DNA of 64,000 bases from Scatophagus argus (lineage: Eukaryota > Chordata > Actinopteri > Scatophagidae), in assembly GCF_020382885.2 (NCBI RefSeq), contig NC_058501.1, positions 18,906,001-18,970,000 on the forward strand, given 5' to 3'. Within the stretch, counting starts at the first letter, position 1, and each line of letters begins with the position of its first letter. The notes under the pieces were generated by a model, which saw only the letters and a program-made list of their open reading frames with translations, had not been told where the DNA came from and made no database searches. A program made the translations under genes and the position numbers. Shown here in pieces: positions 12,009 through 23,500 of this stretch.

Positions 12009-13087
12009 CTGTTGGATGCTGTACCAGGTATCAGGAGGTAACGCTCCGTTCAGCCATCTCTGAATCTCTTATGTGTGAACTCCTTTTTTACTTTTTTGTT
12101 TCACACACTATGGTTGCAGAGATGATGAAAGGACATAACAACACACCGGGTTTTTAAACATACATGGCCTCCAGCATAAAGATGAAATCAAGGAGAGGAG
12201 TGGTTTCACTGGTCATATCATCAAAAACTGTTTTGAGATCATTTTGTACAAGGCTGCTGTCGTAACTGAATTGCTAAAAATATCTTATTTCATAAAAATT
12301 TTATAAAAAATATTTTATTCAACAAGTTAAGGCCACTTAGAAATTTAAGTGTTGTGGGTTGTTTGTTGTTTACAAAGCCAGTATGAAGAATAAAGTGCCA
12401 TCATGATTCACAAAAAAAAAAGGATAACAAAATGCATGAGAATAAATTGACAATTTATTAAAAATGCTCTGTCCATATTACAGAACCTACAAATCTTTTT
12501 TGTTTTTTTGGGGGGTTTTTTTGTGATATCGACATCTGATGCTCAAAAGTGCCACTTTGTGATAAAAAAACTTCCAAATGAAACGATAGTGTGGGCATGG
12601 CCAAAGAAGCATGAGGCTCGTGAAATCAAGGATAAGACATCTCAACTTTGGGGTCAAAGTCATTTCTGTATTCAGGAGGAGTCCTTCAAATATTGACTGC
12701 CTGATAACCCACGATGCTCCTGGCTGCCTCCAATTCCAAGTACCAGAATACAGGATGAACGAAGGAGAGTATTGATTAGGTGTGAATGAACTCTGTGTGG
12801 TTACGTACAGTTAAGAATAATATCACCCACCTCCCACCTCAACTTCTCTGACTCCAACCAAAGCCTGACCAATTCAATGTGAGCTCATAAGGAGAGAAAA
12901 GGAAGGATGGTGAGAAAAAGATTCTCTGGACCAACTGAGAGGAATAAGGAAAGGGGAGGGGGGGTTACTGTGTAGGGGGAGACAGGATTTACCCCTCCTC
13001 CTCCTCCCTCTTTCCTCCCCTCCGCCTCTCTCCTTTTCCTGAAACAAAAAGAGCCCAATTAAGTCAGTTTGAGTTAGGGTCTTGTGA

Positions 13088-13117
13088 GTGTGTGTGTGTG
13101 TGTGCGTGCGTGTGTGG
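13088..13117. repeat. (TG)n microsatellite
   Basis: Alternating TG with two GC-containing interruptions. It lies about 150 bases from the CT/CA composite at 13271. Confidence 0.9.
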
Positions 13118-13270
13118 GCAAAAATGTGTAACCAAACCATCAGTGTGTACGCAATAAATGGAAATAGGGGGGTAACGTACTGTAAGTTGCAGAGAGTGTC
13201 TGAGAGGGGGCAGAGGCAGAGGAGGAAGGTTTGTATAGGGGTTGGGGGGGGGAGAAAGGGAGGGGTGAAG

Positions 13271-13316
13271 CACTCTCTCTCTCACACACACACACACACA
13301 CTCTCACTCTCTCTCT
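13271..13316. repeat. Composite (CT)n(CA)n(CT)n microsatellite
   Basis: CTCTCT runs flank a central CACACA run of about 20 bases; the whole tract is a compound pyrimidine/alternating repeat. Confidence 0.93.
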
Positions 13317-13334
13317 AGCCTAAGAGGGCCAAAC

Positions 13335-13625
13335 TTGCTCTCAGCTCCTCGACGGGAGACGCTGAAATATTAATCGCCACGCTCCAGCCGCAGACTAGTG
13401 AACACAATCGCTTCAAACTCCCACCCTAATGAGTGTGTTCATGAATGCCTAATGTGCACAGATGGGGGGCTGATGACTGGATAGATCGCAATGGAGAGGT
13501 GAAGGGAGGGGGTGGAATTTTGGCGGGGTGTGGTGATGGTGGTGTAGAGGCATGCCATGACCTTTTAAGAGCCTCCTGAAAACTTAATTAAGACTAGTCC
13601 TGCGTTACTCTCGTTCTTTTACTCC
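13335..13625. promoter_or_regulatory. Candidate conserved non-coding element in the foxo6 intron
   Basis: Between two microsatellites lies complex sequence with AAATATTAATCGCC, CCCTAATGAGTG, ATGAATGCCTAATGTG and ACTTAATTAAGACTAG, a cluster of homeodomain-type TAAT cores. The function is inferred and needs cross-species alignment. Confidence 0.25.
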
Positions 13626-13967
13626 ATCTTGCACACACACACACACACTGTGGCTCATGTTCACACGCCTGTACACACACACGCACGCAGACATAACAAA
13701 AAATTTTCTATGAGTCCTCATTCTCTCTCATCCACTCTCCTCCCAGTGTATGCTGATTCTTCCCCCCCTGCACTTTGCACACATCCCACTGATGTACAAT
13801 ACATTTCTGGGTATGAAACTTCAAAATGACTCACGCAGGCTTTTTATGAACACGTCATGTATGGGGTACAGCGGGACAATGTTTCATCTTTGTACCTGTT
13901 TGTACTAATCCTGCACTCTCACTCCTCCTTCCTCCGCGGCTCACCTGCAGAACCAGGGGGGCAGGAG

Positions 13968-14036
13968 GAGAGACAGAGACAGAGAGACTGAGAGAGAGAG
14001 AGGGAGAGAGAGAGGGAGAAAAAGAGGGAGAGGGAG
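13968..14036. repeat. (GA)n-rich purine microsatellite
   Basis: A GAGA/GAGGGAGA tract of about 70 bases, all purine except isolated C or T interruptions. Confidence 0.93.
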
Positions 14037-15683
14037 TGCAGGTACTCGCCATACCCCTTACAGCCAATTTCACAATCAAGTTAACGCACATATGCATCCT
14101 GAAATAAACAAAAACACGAGTAGACATTAAAACTGCAGAGGCCCTGGTATGTCACTCCTCACCCCCTACGTGGATACATCTCAGAAAGAAGATGGTACAA
14201 ATCCTTAGGGCTCCAAAGAACAAGGTGAAGAGCTCTTTCACCTTAAATGCCATTTATTTCCAGAGAGAAGCTGGGAGTTACATGTCACTGATGGTCTGAA
14301 CCCTCACTGAATCCTAACCTGCTGGCAATGCAAGGACTGTAGGCCAAAGCACCCTCTCAACTAGAGCTTGTTCTCCGGGAATGTTAATGCCTCACATGCA
14401 TCTTTTATAGCTGTATCTGACCTGTTCTTTTACTCCTGAGATACATTAGGCCTCTGTATCCCCCATCATTAACTGGTCTCCTCATCATCTTTTCAAGTAC
14501 TGACATCCGAAACATTTCGACAACGTGTGGAGAGTGACAGAAATGCAGGTTAACGCATTTTCCCAAGTTTCTCCATTACCATAGAGGCCATGTAAGGATT
14601 AAGAGCACCCAGCGTGCAGACGCATATACAGACACACACACACATGCACAGACATGCATACACTTCTGCATCTAATTAGTGGAGTGAGATGCTGTGACCT
14701 AATTCCTAACCTCTTCTCGGTAGTCGGGATCAGGGCCTCCGCTTGGATCAGTTGGATTACAGCAGGAAAGTATGGGAATGGAAAGGGACAGTAGCGACAT
14801 ATGAGAAATTATTAGCCCATGTATGGGGGACATGGCAAAATTTCACACATAAGCACACATAATTTCATCAAAATGTCAGACAAAACTTCATACCTTCAAC
14901 ATATCTGCAAAATGGCCTATTTCATTTTCTCAGTTTATATGTGCAAGGTATTGAGACTGCTGTATTCTTCCCTCACTATCATCCAAAGGTGATATAAGAA
15001 AGACCTACAATATAGAAAAAGACTAAGACAAAGACTATTTCTTACTTATAAATCCCAGCAAGAAAGGATGCTCCCAACCTAAAAACTAGCAGCACCACAA
15101 GCTCCCCTCCTTGAGCAGTCCTGGCTTGACTGCTAACAAACTTCAGGCATGGTAGAAGGAAACCACTGGAGGGACTGAGGGGGGAAATTAGCCTTTGGAA
15201 AGGGACTGTATAGGCAATGCTCACTGTACTTATGAAGATGAGTTCAAGAGAGATTGACAATTTAGCTTTGCTATCAACAGAATACTTCAATGCACCTATC
15301 AAACCCCATCTAATTATGACATCTAAATTGCAAAATAAAGTGGATTACATATGTATTTTATCAAATGACTAACCAGCAACTTTGATTTCGTACCTGCAGA
15401 AACAAAATGAAAAATTCTATGTAGCCTCTATGCAGACGATTTTATATCCATGGGTATTGGTATTTGTATTGTCTTCTCATAGTCCGATTTAACAAATTTG
15501 TTTGTCATCACGCTCAGAGGCCAAAAGAAAGACTGGTAGCATCATTATCAAGCGAGCTGTACCCTGTGATTACCTTGATGGCTCATGTCTATCCATCACA
15601 TAAAAATTCCTGAAGACAGAGATGCAGCTGGATGGATGTATATTTACAGTAAGTGCGTGACTGTGAGCACCACTGGGGGCTTC

Positions 15684-15703
15684 TGTGTGTGTGTGTGTGT
15701 GTG
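15684..15703. repeat. (TG)n microsatellite
   Basis: About ten TG units in the foxo6 intron, roughly 110 bases upstream of a second, longer TG run. Confidence 0.9.
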
Positions 15704-15814
15704 GAGCGAGAGGGCGATGGTTGCATACTCTCTCTCACACAAACAAATACACATCAGTCAGCAGCTTTGCATGAGATGATACATGTATGTGAGAAAGTGC
15801 TACACCTCAGTATG

Positions 15815-15842
15815 GTGTGTGTGTGTGTGTGTGTGTGTGTGA
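15815..15842. repeat. (GT)n microsatellite
   Basis: About fourteen uninterrupted GT units. Confidence 0.95.
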
Positions 15843-17321
15843 CAGCACTCCTGGAAGGGGGCTGCAGCGTTTCCGCCTGAGTGCGGCTGTCAGTGGGCAT
15901 CACTCAGCTTGGCAGTGTGGCAGGACGCGAGGATCATTAGTGGACACGGAGGGAGCGAGAGAGGGAGCAGAATGGAGGAGAGTAAAGGAGAAAAGGGGAG
16001 AGAGGGGCAGTGACTGTGTGAGTCGGGCAGTGCGTCTTGATATCCGTCTTGAGAGCATTACACACACAGCAGTGCACTTTCCTCTCAGTCACGCAATCGC
16101 CCCGCTGCAGAGACCCCCCTCGCGGCCCCCTCCTCTGTCATTTTCTCCCCTCTGTCACTCTCCCTCCATCCATCTTACCCCCTCTCACTCTGCATCTCTG
16201 ATTGACCCCCTCTGTCCCTGCGCACATTTCTCAAGCCTTGCCCTCACTTAAGCACGGTGCGTTGCAGCTTTTCATTTCCCCAGCTCCAAATTTATCCATC
16301 CTTCCTTCTTCGCTTACATCTTTCCATTTCAGCCCATTGCTCCCATTTTCACCCGCTCTGCATCGCACAGTCGCTCCTCTCCTTGCACTAAGCATCATTG
16401 CTAGTTGACCTACTCTTAACCGCAAGCAAGGTGAAACAACTGTTCTACACGTGTGAGACATGAGCTCTTTTCACTTCTTGTGCCGTCCTTCTTCACTCTA
16501 TCAGCACTTCGTCACCTGCGATTGTTCATGCCACTACACCACAGTGTTCACTACTTCCACCACAAGCTTATTCATTTGTACATTCACCCATTGAGCCATC
16601 CATTTGTCTCACACTTTGTATCAGTACACTCCATGTGGACAGCCACTGGCCCACCACTCCACTAGCTCTCTTTAGTCAGAGTGATTCCTCTGATCTCCCT
16701 CTATCCCTCCAGGTCTGTGACCTGTGCTGCGATGCCCTATGCTGAATACCAGAATCAACATGCCTGACATTTAACAAACAGAACAGTGTCTACAAAGCTA
16801 ACTGTGTTAGGACAAGTGCTAATTCTCCCCTAGTTTGCTTACTCAGAGGGTTTACAGGTTCAGGGATCCATCTGTTTGCCGTACTGACGTAGTATTTATC
16901 ACACACAGATTAGGCCTATTCTGTAATACATTTGTCCCAGTGAAACATTTGCGAGCTTGGTTTTGGCACCTGCTGTGAATTTAGTTTAGCATTACAGCCC
17001 TGCTGATGACAACAATACAAGCTGGCCAGAAGCCAGCTCTGCTGAACGACTGAGAGGGTTTTAGATGGCACCGAGTCAGAGATGAAACTGTCATGTGAGC
17101 ATTTGTGCAAGGAACACGGGACAAATCAGGTGCAAAAGTGGACAGTGTGACAGCTACAAGGCAAATGAGGCCATGGGATTTTACACTGGACCCTAAAATC
17201 TGGTGCTGAAATTAATTGATGATGATGAAATGATCCACTGAAAAATGCCAGTATTTTCCAGCTTTGCTGTTGTCTGTCTCACATAACTATATCCTGCATC
17301 CTTCTCTGAAATAAGACTTAT

Positions 17322-17667
17322 TCATCCATCCATTTTCTATACCACTTATCCGTCAGGGTCGCTGGGGAGCTGGAGCCTATCCCAGCTGACTACGGGCCAG
17401 AGGCGGGGTTCACCCTGGACTGGTCGCCAGTCAATCGCAGGGCCAACACACAAAGACAGACAACCACACACTCTCACACTCACACCTAGGGGCAATTTAG
17501 AGTAGCCAATTAACCTAATGTGCATGTTTTTGGTATTGAGGGAGGAAGCCGGAGAACCCGGAGAAAACCCTTCTATGCAAACTCCACATACAAGGGCCCA
17601 GACCGGGATTCGAACTTGGAACCCTCTTGCTATGAGGCGACAGTGCTAACCACTGCATCACCGTGAA
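17322..17667 (+). mobile_element. Dispersed teleost retroelement-like repeat, non-coding
   Basis: The block begins CATCCATCCATTTTCTATAC, contains GAGCCTATCCCAGCTGACTA and CACCCTGGACTGGTCGCCAG, and ends with a segment reading TGCTAACCACTGCATCACCG. I recognise this order from a very abundant interspersed repeat of ray-finned fish genomes; I cannot name the family with certainty. A GGATTCGAAC string near 17608 resembles a tRNA B box, but no tRNA fold is evident. The copy has several short gaps relative to the pattern I remember, so it is probably an old, inactive insertion in the foxo6 intron. Confidence 0.75.
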
Positions 17668-18366
17668 AGGTGATGCCTTGGTCCTTGGACGATTGCATTA
17701 AGGCTTCGTCCCTATGCCCTTTTCATTTTATACACTTTTTTTACTTAATCTATTAATTAAAATAATCCATAGCTTAAGCAGTAAGTAAATAATCATGAGT
17801 TGCAACCTTATTAAAATCTGAATCATGCTTTTATTTCCATGAGGGGATTTGGCAATTTCAGAGTAATTACTGATCTTCATGGTCAAACAGACTGTAAAGC
17901 TCCCAACCACGCCATTAAACACCCATCTATCCACTCTCTCATCATACAGTAGGTAGGTAGCATTGCACCTTTACCACACATGTACTGCCACACACATCCC
18001 TCCCAACAGAAATGTTTATCCCTCTCTCACATACATACACATTTTGCCTTGCATGAATTACAACCACAATCACGATTCTAAACACACAGCAGTCCTGGAA
18101 ACGTCCAAACAAAGCTTCACAAACACACACATTCACACACAGCCTTGACCCGAGAAGCATCCCTCCAGCTGCCCCTCTTGCACCTCCATGGCACTCATCT
18201 AGATCTCTCCCCAGCCGGTCTTTGGGAATGGATCACTTGTAAGGATTTGAGAAAAGACTTCACTAAGCTGATTGCTAAAGGGGAGGGGGGCAAATTACCG
18301 TTGCACAACTGAGTAAAAACCTTCTTGGGTCATGACTCTGCTTATGTAATAGACTGTGTGTATGCG

Positions 18367-18371
<5 letters not shown>

Positions 18372-18399
<28 letters not shown>
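18372..18399. repeat. (TG)n microsatellite
   Basis: About fourteen TG units after a short TATA-rich lead. Confidence 0.95.
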
Positions 18400-19302
18400 T
18401 CCCGAAATACCACTCTGCACCCTCCCCCCGCAGCCCGTACCCCACACCATTTACCCATTTTGCACTAATTGAGGGATCTTTTTTCGGAAGCTGTTATTGC
18501 ACACATTTAATTATTTATTTTGACGGGAAGCAATCTGGTGGTTAGTGAGGAGATTGTGAATGTGTGTGTGTGTATATATGTGTGTGTGTGTGAGAGAGTG
18601 AGCAGGAGAGAGAGACAGAGCAACACTAGGTCAGTGTAGCTTTTTTGGTGTGTGAGGGCAGAGCTATTGTAAGCTAACTGTGCTGTATGTCTGTGGGGCT
18701 TTGCATGTATGAACAGCATATAAGAAATTTACCATGTGGGTGCATGTGTGCATGTATGTGCGTGTGTGTTGCATCTCAGAGTGCATGGCTTTCTGAGTGC
18801 AATGGGAGTGCACTAATGGACACACACTTGAGCTGAAGTGTGCAGAGTGTAGCTGAAGTGCAGCCAAGTCTGGCTTCCAGTCCTGCTTGGAAGCCCTATA
18901 ATCTACTCTCTACTATTCTAGCTCTCTTCTCTCTCCACTTCTCCATTTTCCTCACTTTCCTCTCTGTGTCTCTCTATCTCTGTCTCTATCAATTTAATAT
19001 TTCCATGCCCTCTTCATTGACTGAGCCAGCCGCTCCCATCTCCACTGTCTCCCCATTAAATATCTTTATCCTGCTTCTGAGAATGAAGACACACAGATCA
19101 GCATCGTCACTGGCTGGCTGTGGACTTTCCTTTCTACCCCCCTCACCCCCCACCTCCCCTGCTGTGCAGTGAAGAGGATGAAATAAGGGAAGACGACATG
19201 TAACCACCAGTAGTCTTGACCTTTATCAAGCTCCAGTGCCTGAGGCAGGGTGAATGAGACATTAAGAAAATGACTGAGCATTATTAACCCCTACTTACTT
19301 GG

Positions 19303-19326
19303 ACACACACACACACACACACACAC
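19303..19326. repeat. (CA)n microsatellite
   Basis: Twelve uninterrupted AC units in the foxo6 intron. Confidence 0.95.
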
Positions 19327-19933
19327 GGCCCACTGTCTGGTCTGAATAATGGCTCTGGTGAATATTTCCTCGGCCCACACTTTTCTGACAGGGTAAGCTA
19401 CAGCCAAACGATAAAGCTGGGAATAACACTTATGCATTCTGCGTCGTGTCACTTTAGAAAGAGAAGAATGGAAAGACCAGACCGGCCTGCCATCTCTGAT
19501 TGTTTAACTGTGATTGATCCCTTGTTGAGCTCTAGCTTCCCAGCACTCCTGTGAATGCCAAGTCCTGTTGAGAATTGATGCTTCATTATAAACCAGCCGC
19601 ACAAAGTTCTTCAAATGATGCATCAGCCTCTGAGAGAAAACTGGACCTGTGAGGGCCAGATGTCAACCCCTGACGGCTGCAGTCCCAGCCAAGCTGCACT
19701 CCTAATGATATATCATTTCCCTGTCTCTCCTCTTCTTCTTCTTCTGTCTTTCTCTTTTTAGCCCGTGTGCGCGTGTGTGCGGATACTGCATGTGCATGTG
19801 TGGCCATCCTTCTACTCCAGTCAATCAATGAGCAGAGACAATTCCCCGAGTGACATTTACAGAGAAGAAAGAGAGCCATTTATCACTTTAGTTTTGGGAT
19901 AATAAAAGAATGACTGAATGAGCTAGTGTGCAC

Positions 19934-19992
19934 GCGCGTGTGTGTGTGTGTGTATGCGTGCGTGCATGTGTTTGTGTGTGTGTGAGAGAGAC
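19934..19992. repeat. Imperfect (TG)n tract followed by GA
   Basis: Alternating CG/TG/TGCG units start near 19930 and pass into GAGAGA near 19983. Confidence 0.85.
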
Positions 19993-20129
19993 ACGGAGAG
20001 AGCAGGCAAGAGAGAGCAAGCTAAAGATGAAAAGGGGATTTCAAAAGCACATGAAAGGAGCAGGAGAAATGAGCGAGGGAAGAGGGAAATGAGTGATAAA
20101 AAGGCTACTTTGTAGGGAGGACTGAGAGT

Positions 20130-20390
20130 GTGAAATAGAACAAGTGAGGAGAGAAGAGAAGGCCATGAGTGACTGACAGGGAAAAAGAGAGCACGAGAAA
20201 GAAGGGTATGAAAAAAAGCCTGGGGTACGGAAAGAAAAAAAGGCAGAGAATCAGAGGAGGGGATAGAAAAAGGCTCTCGGCGCAGAGAGAAGACGAAGGA
20301 GAAAGAAGGGGAAGAGACAGAAGTGGGGAAAAATGGTCCAAGAGAAAGAGCGAAAAGGGGGAGAGGAGACAGTGAGGCAGACGTGCTGGG
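20130..20390. repeat. Purine-rich block
   Basis: About 260 bases in which the plus strand is mostly A and G, with words such as GAAAGAAGG and GGGGAGAGGAGACAG. There is no tandem unit and no convincing coding potential; the predicted peptides are only Lys, Arg and Glu-rich read-through. Confidence 0.8.
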
Positions 20391-20552
20391 TTCATTCAGG
20401 GCTATGAGCAGACTCGGAGTTCAGACCTCACACGGTCAGCATACTAAACACCGGACCCAGTGTCCTGACCCAGATTCGTGTCACTGACATATAAATCCAA
20501 TTGGGGAGGGAAGAATTTCCTCCCCCCCCCCTTGCTTGGCCATACCTCCCCT

Positions 20553-20555
<3 letters not shown>

Positions 20556-20597
<42 letters not shown>
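20556..20597. repeat. (CA)n microsatellite, about 21 units
   Basis: The longest pure dinucleotide run in the window, preceded by a C10 homopolymer near 20522. Confidence 0.97.
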
Positions 20598-20599
<2 letters not shown>

Positions 20600-23500
20600 C
20601 CCTTCCCCCTGAATTGCAGCTGGTCTCACAGTCACCTCACAAACCAAACAACCTCACCCCAATCCTGTAACCTCCCCACACATATGCTGGCTCCCACACA
20701 GATTTGCTCACACATGGCTTGTTTTACACATACAAATGCACATGCCCAGGCTAAAGCGTACGTGAAAAGTGTTTTCTTTCCAAGGTCAGTTTCCGCTCTT
20801 CAGCTCAGGTGAGCAGATATTACAGTTCAGCGGGGCGCCGCGCCGGTTCCTGTCCAGCCGCTACCCGAGGTGACCTCCAGAGCCGCATCCATCAACCGCG
20901 GGCGCATGCATGGCTCAGCCGCAGCGTATCCACCAGCCATTAGCATAACAAGCATCTTTCTTGAACATAACTCTTGCTACCCCTCCTCTCTGCTGCCCTC
21001 CTTTTTTCTATGCACCTGCTCCAATCAGTCAACGTTAACTACATTTCCCTTTGTGAGGCGGCTCCCTCCATCACTTGCCAGGACGGCCAAGATCAGGTAA
21101 ACTGATCGACGGCCCTTATACGCTCCCCTTTCCCCTCCCACAGTCCTTTGGCTCATGACAGGGTCTTGATGGACAGGCAGAAAGGAGCGAGAGACCCGGC
21201 ACGTGGCTGCCAGGAAGGGTCCGAAGATGGAGCATTGTGAAATACGCCGTTTAGCTCAGCATACATCATCTCTTTCTCAGGGACAGACATGGCAATATGC
21301 ATGCATGTAAACACACACATTTACACACATGCACATGCACATGACCATCAATCCCTTGCATACAGGAAGAGATATCCAACGAGGAGAAAAATTGAATTAG
21401 GAAATATGGGCACCGTGATTTGTGGGGAGCGAGTTTTGTGGCCGGGAGAGAAATACAGCTCGGAGCACACTTCATCTTGTGGCGAGAGCAAAGAGGAAGA
21501 AGCATCTGTGTTGTTTATCTAAAGCCCCCATCGAGTTACAATGGCTTGAATTGAAATATTCATATACATGTATGACAAGATCAGGCCCATTATGTTGCTC
21601 TCTCAGCAGGGCTTCGCTGAATTTACTGAATGGAAACCCATCAGTCAGTGTAAATTATAAAGACAAGATACATTACATAAGTGTATAGATGGGCACGAAG
21701 AGGAGTGTTATTGTAGCCTGATATCAATCATTGTAACAGTCGTTCTACAGTGTCATCAGTATGATAATATGCTATAGGCTATTTCAAGGATATACCAGCC
21801 ATTATAATATTTCACAACGCATAGAACCAAAGGAAAACACATTAGGCTTTGTGTAGTGTGCATCATCATAAGGCATTATATGGCTTATGTTTTAGATGGA
21901 TATGTAAGTATACAAGAGGTACTTCAATCACAATGAACCATAAATCATATAATTTACTGTGGCAGCAGCTAATGACTATTTACCTTATGAATTGAGGGGT
22001 TTTGTTTGTTTTTTTTTGGTTTGTTTTTTTACAATTAACAGTCTACAAAATGTCAGACTGTGACGGCACCGACATCTTGAAATTTGCTTTTGCCTAACCA
22101 GCAAGCCAAACTGCAAAACATTAATTTTATAGTGATATAAAACCAAGAGAGGCAGCACAACATCACTGATATTAATCGATTATCAAAACTGTGGATTACT
22201 ACACTTATCACCTCATACCATTAATCGACTTATTGTTTCAGCTCTATGTCCTACCTGAGGATTACGTCTTTGTTGGCAAACATAGAAAAACATTCCACAG
22301 TGATGCACAAACAGTGCATGGTCTGCATTTAATCAGAAATACATGAGGCACATCTTTAAGTACAAATAAATAGCATGTTTATAGTATGTTACAGCTATTA
22401 AAGGTGTACGCTAATATGTGCTGGCCTGAGGCTGTCTGGCTGCGATAGGGGTGAGTACTGGAGACAGAGCAGAACACAGTGGAGCAGAGCAGGCCCTGTA
22501 GTGGTGGAGAGAAAGAGAGAGAGCGAGTCGACCCAGCGTGACTACCGCCTGCCTGAGTGGAGCAGCCTGCCTGCAATTAAGGTGGAATCAGGGAGAAATC
22601 TGCGCTGCCTTGATAATGAGCCTCGTCTGAATTATTAACGAGAGCTGTTCCCCCGGGACCGGGGCTCCCACTGAGCCCATCAACCCCCCCCAACACACCC
22701 ACATGCACACACACAGACACACACACGCACACACATACATACACTGATGGAGGGAAAAGGGAAAGAAACACGCTCATAAATACACATACACACGCACAGA
22801 CAAGGACAATCACACATTATACACATTGACACAGATGAGCGACAAGCGCGGCTGCCACAAAACAGACCAAAAATTTCTAGCACCATGAGAACACATTTTC
22901 TCACACATTTTCTTGACACGCTGAAGTGAATGTCCAAAGCCAATCACAACATTTGCAATACAAACAACATATCTCCAGGACAAGATAACTTCATCTGCTG
23001 CCATCTGACTGAGAATGTCAGACTTTTCTCTGTATCACATTAAGATACTTCAACATGAGATTCAACTGAACTTAATAATAATAGAAGGACCCTTTTAGTG
23101 AGTGAATTTTGTCCACCCAGCTTACTCTACTGATAAGTATGTGAAATAACGATGGGAATTTTCTTAACCACACTGGAAAACAGCATGCTGAGGTATTTCA
23201 ATTCTGAGGCAGTTATTAGATGATGAGTCATTTATTGCCGATTAGTCATTCTGGCAAGTATTTATGGTCATGAATGAAAATACTTTATTGTAAGAAGTGT
23301 ATTTATGGGAATAATATTAATATTAATACAATGGACAAAGATCTGCCTCTATTCTCCCTCAGCAAACCCACTAAAAACTGGCAGGATATAAACCATCCAT
23401 GGAGTTTTTATCAGTAGAACTACAAGTCACAGGGATACTGGTGAAAATAGAATGTGGCTAGAGGGTAACTGAGGAGGAACACAGTGTCTTTTACTCCAAT

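Noticed and set aside
17600-17625. Possible tRNA B box inside the dispersed repeat
   Set aside because: GGATTCGAAC fits a B box, but no A box at the right spacing and no cloverleaf could be drawn, so no tRNA gene is called.
20556-20597. Regularly spaced repeats that could suggest a CRISPR array
   Set aside because: All spaced repeats in the window are microsatellites of 2-6 bases without unique spacers, and the genome is eukaryotic.
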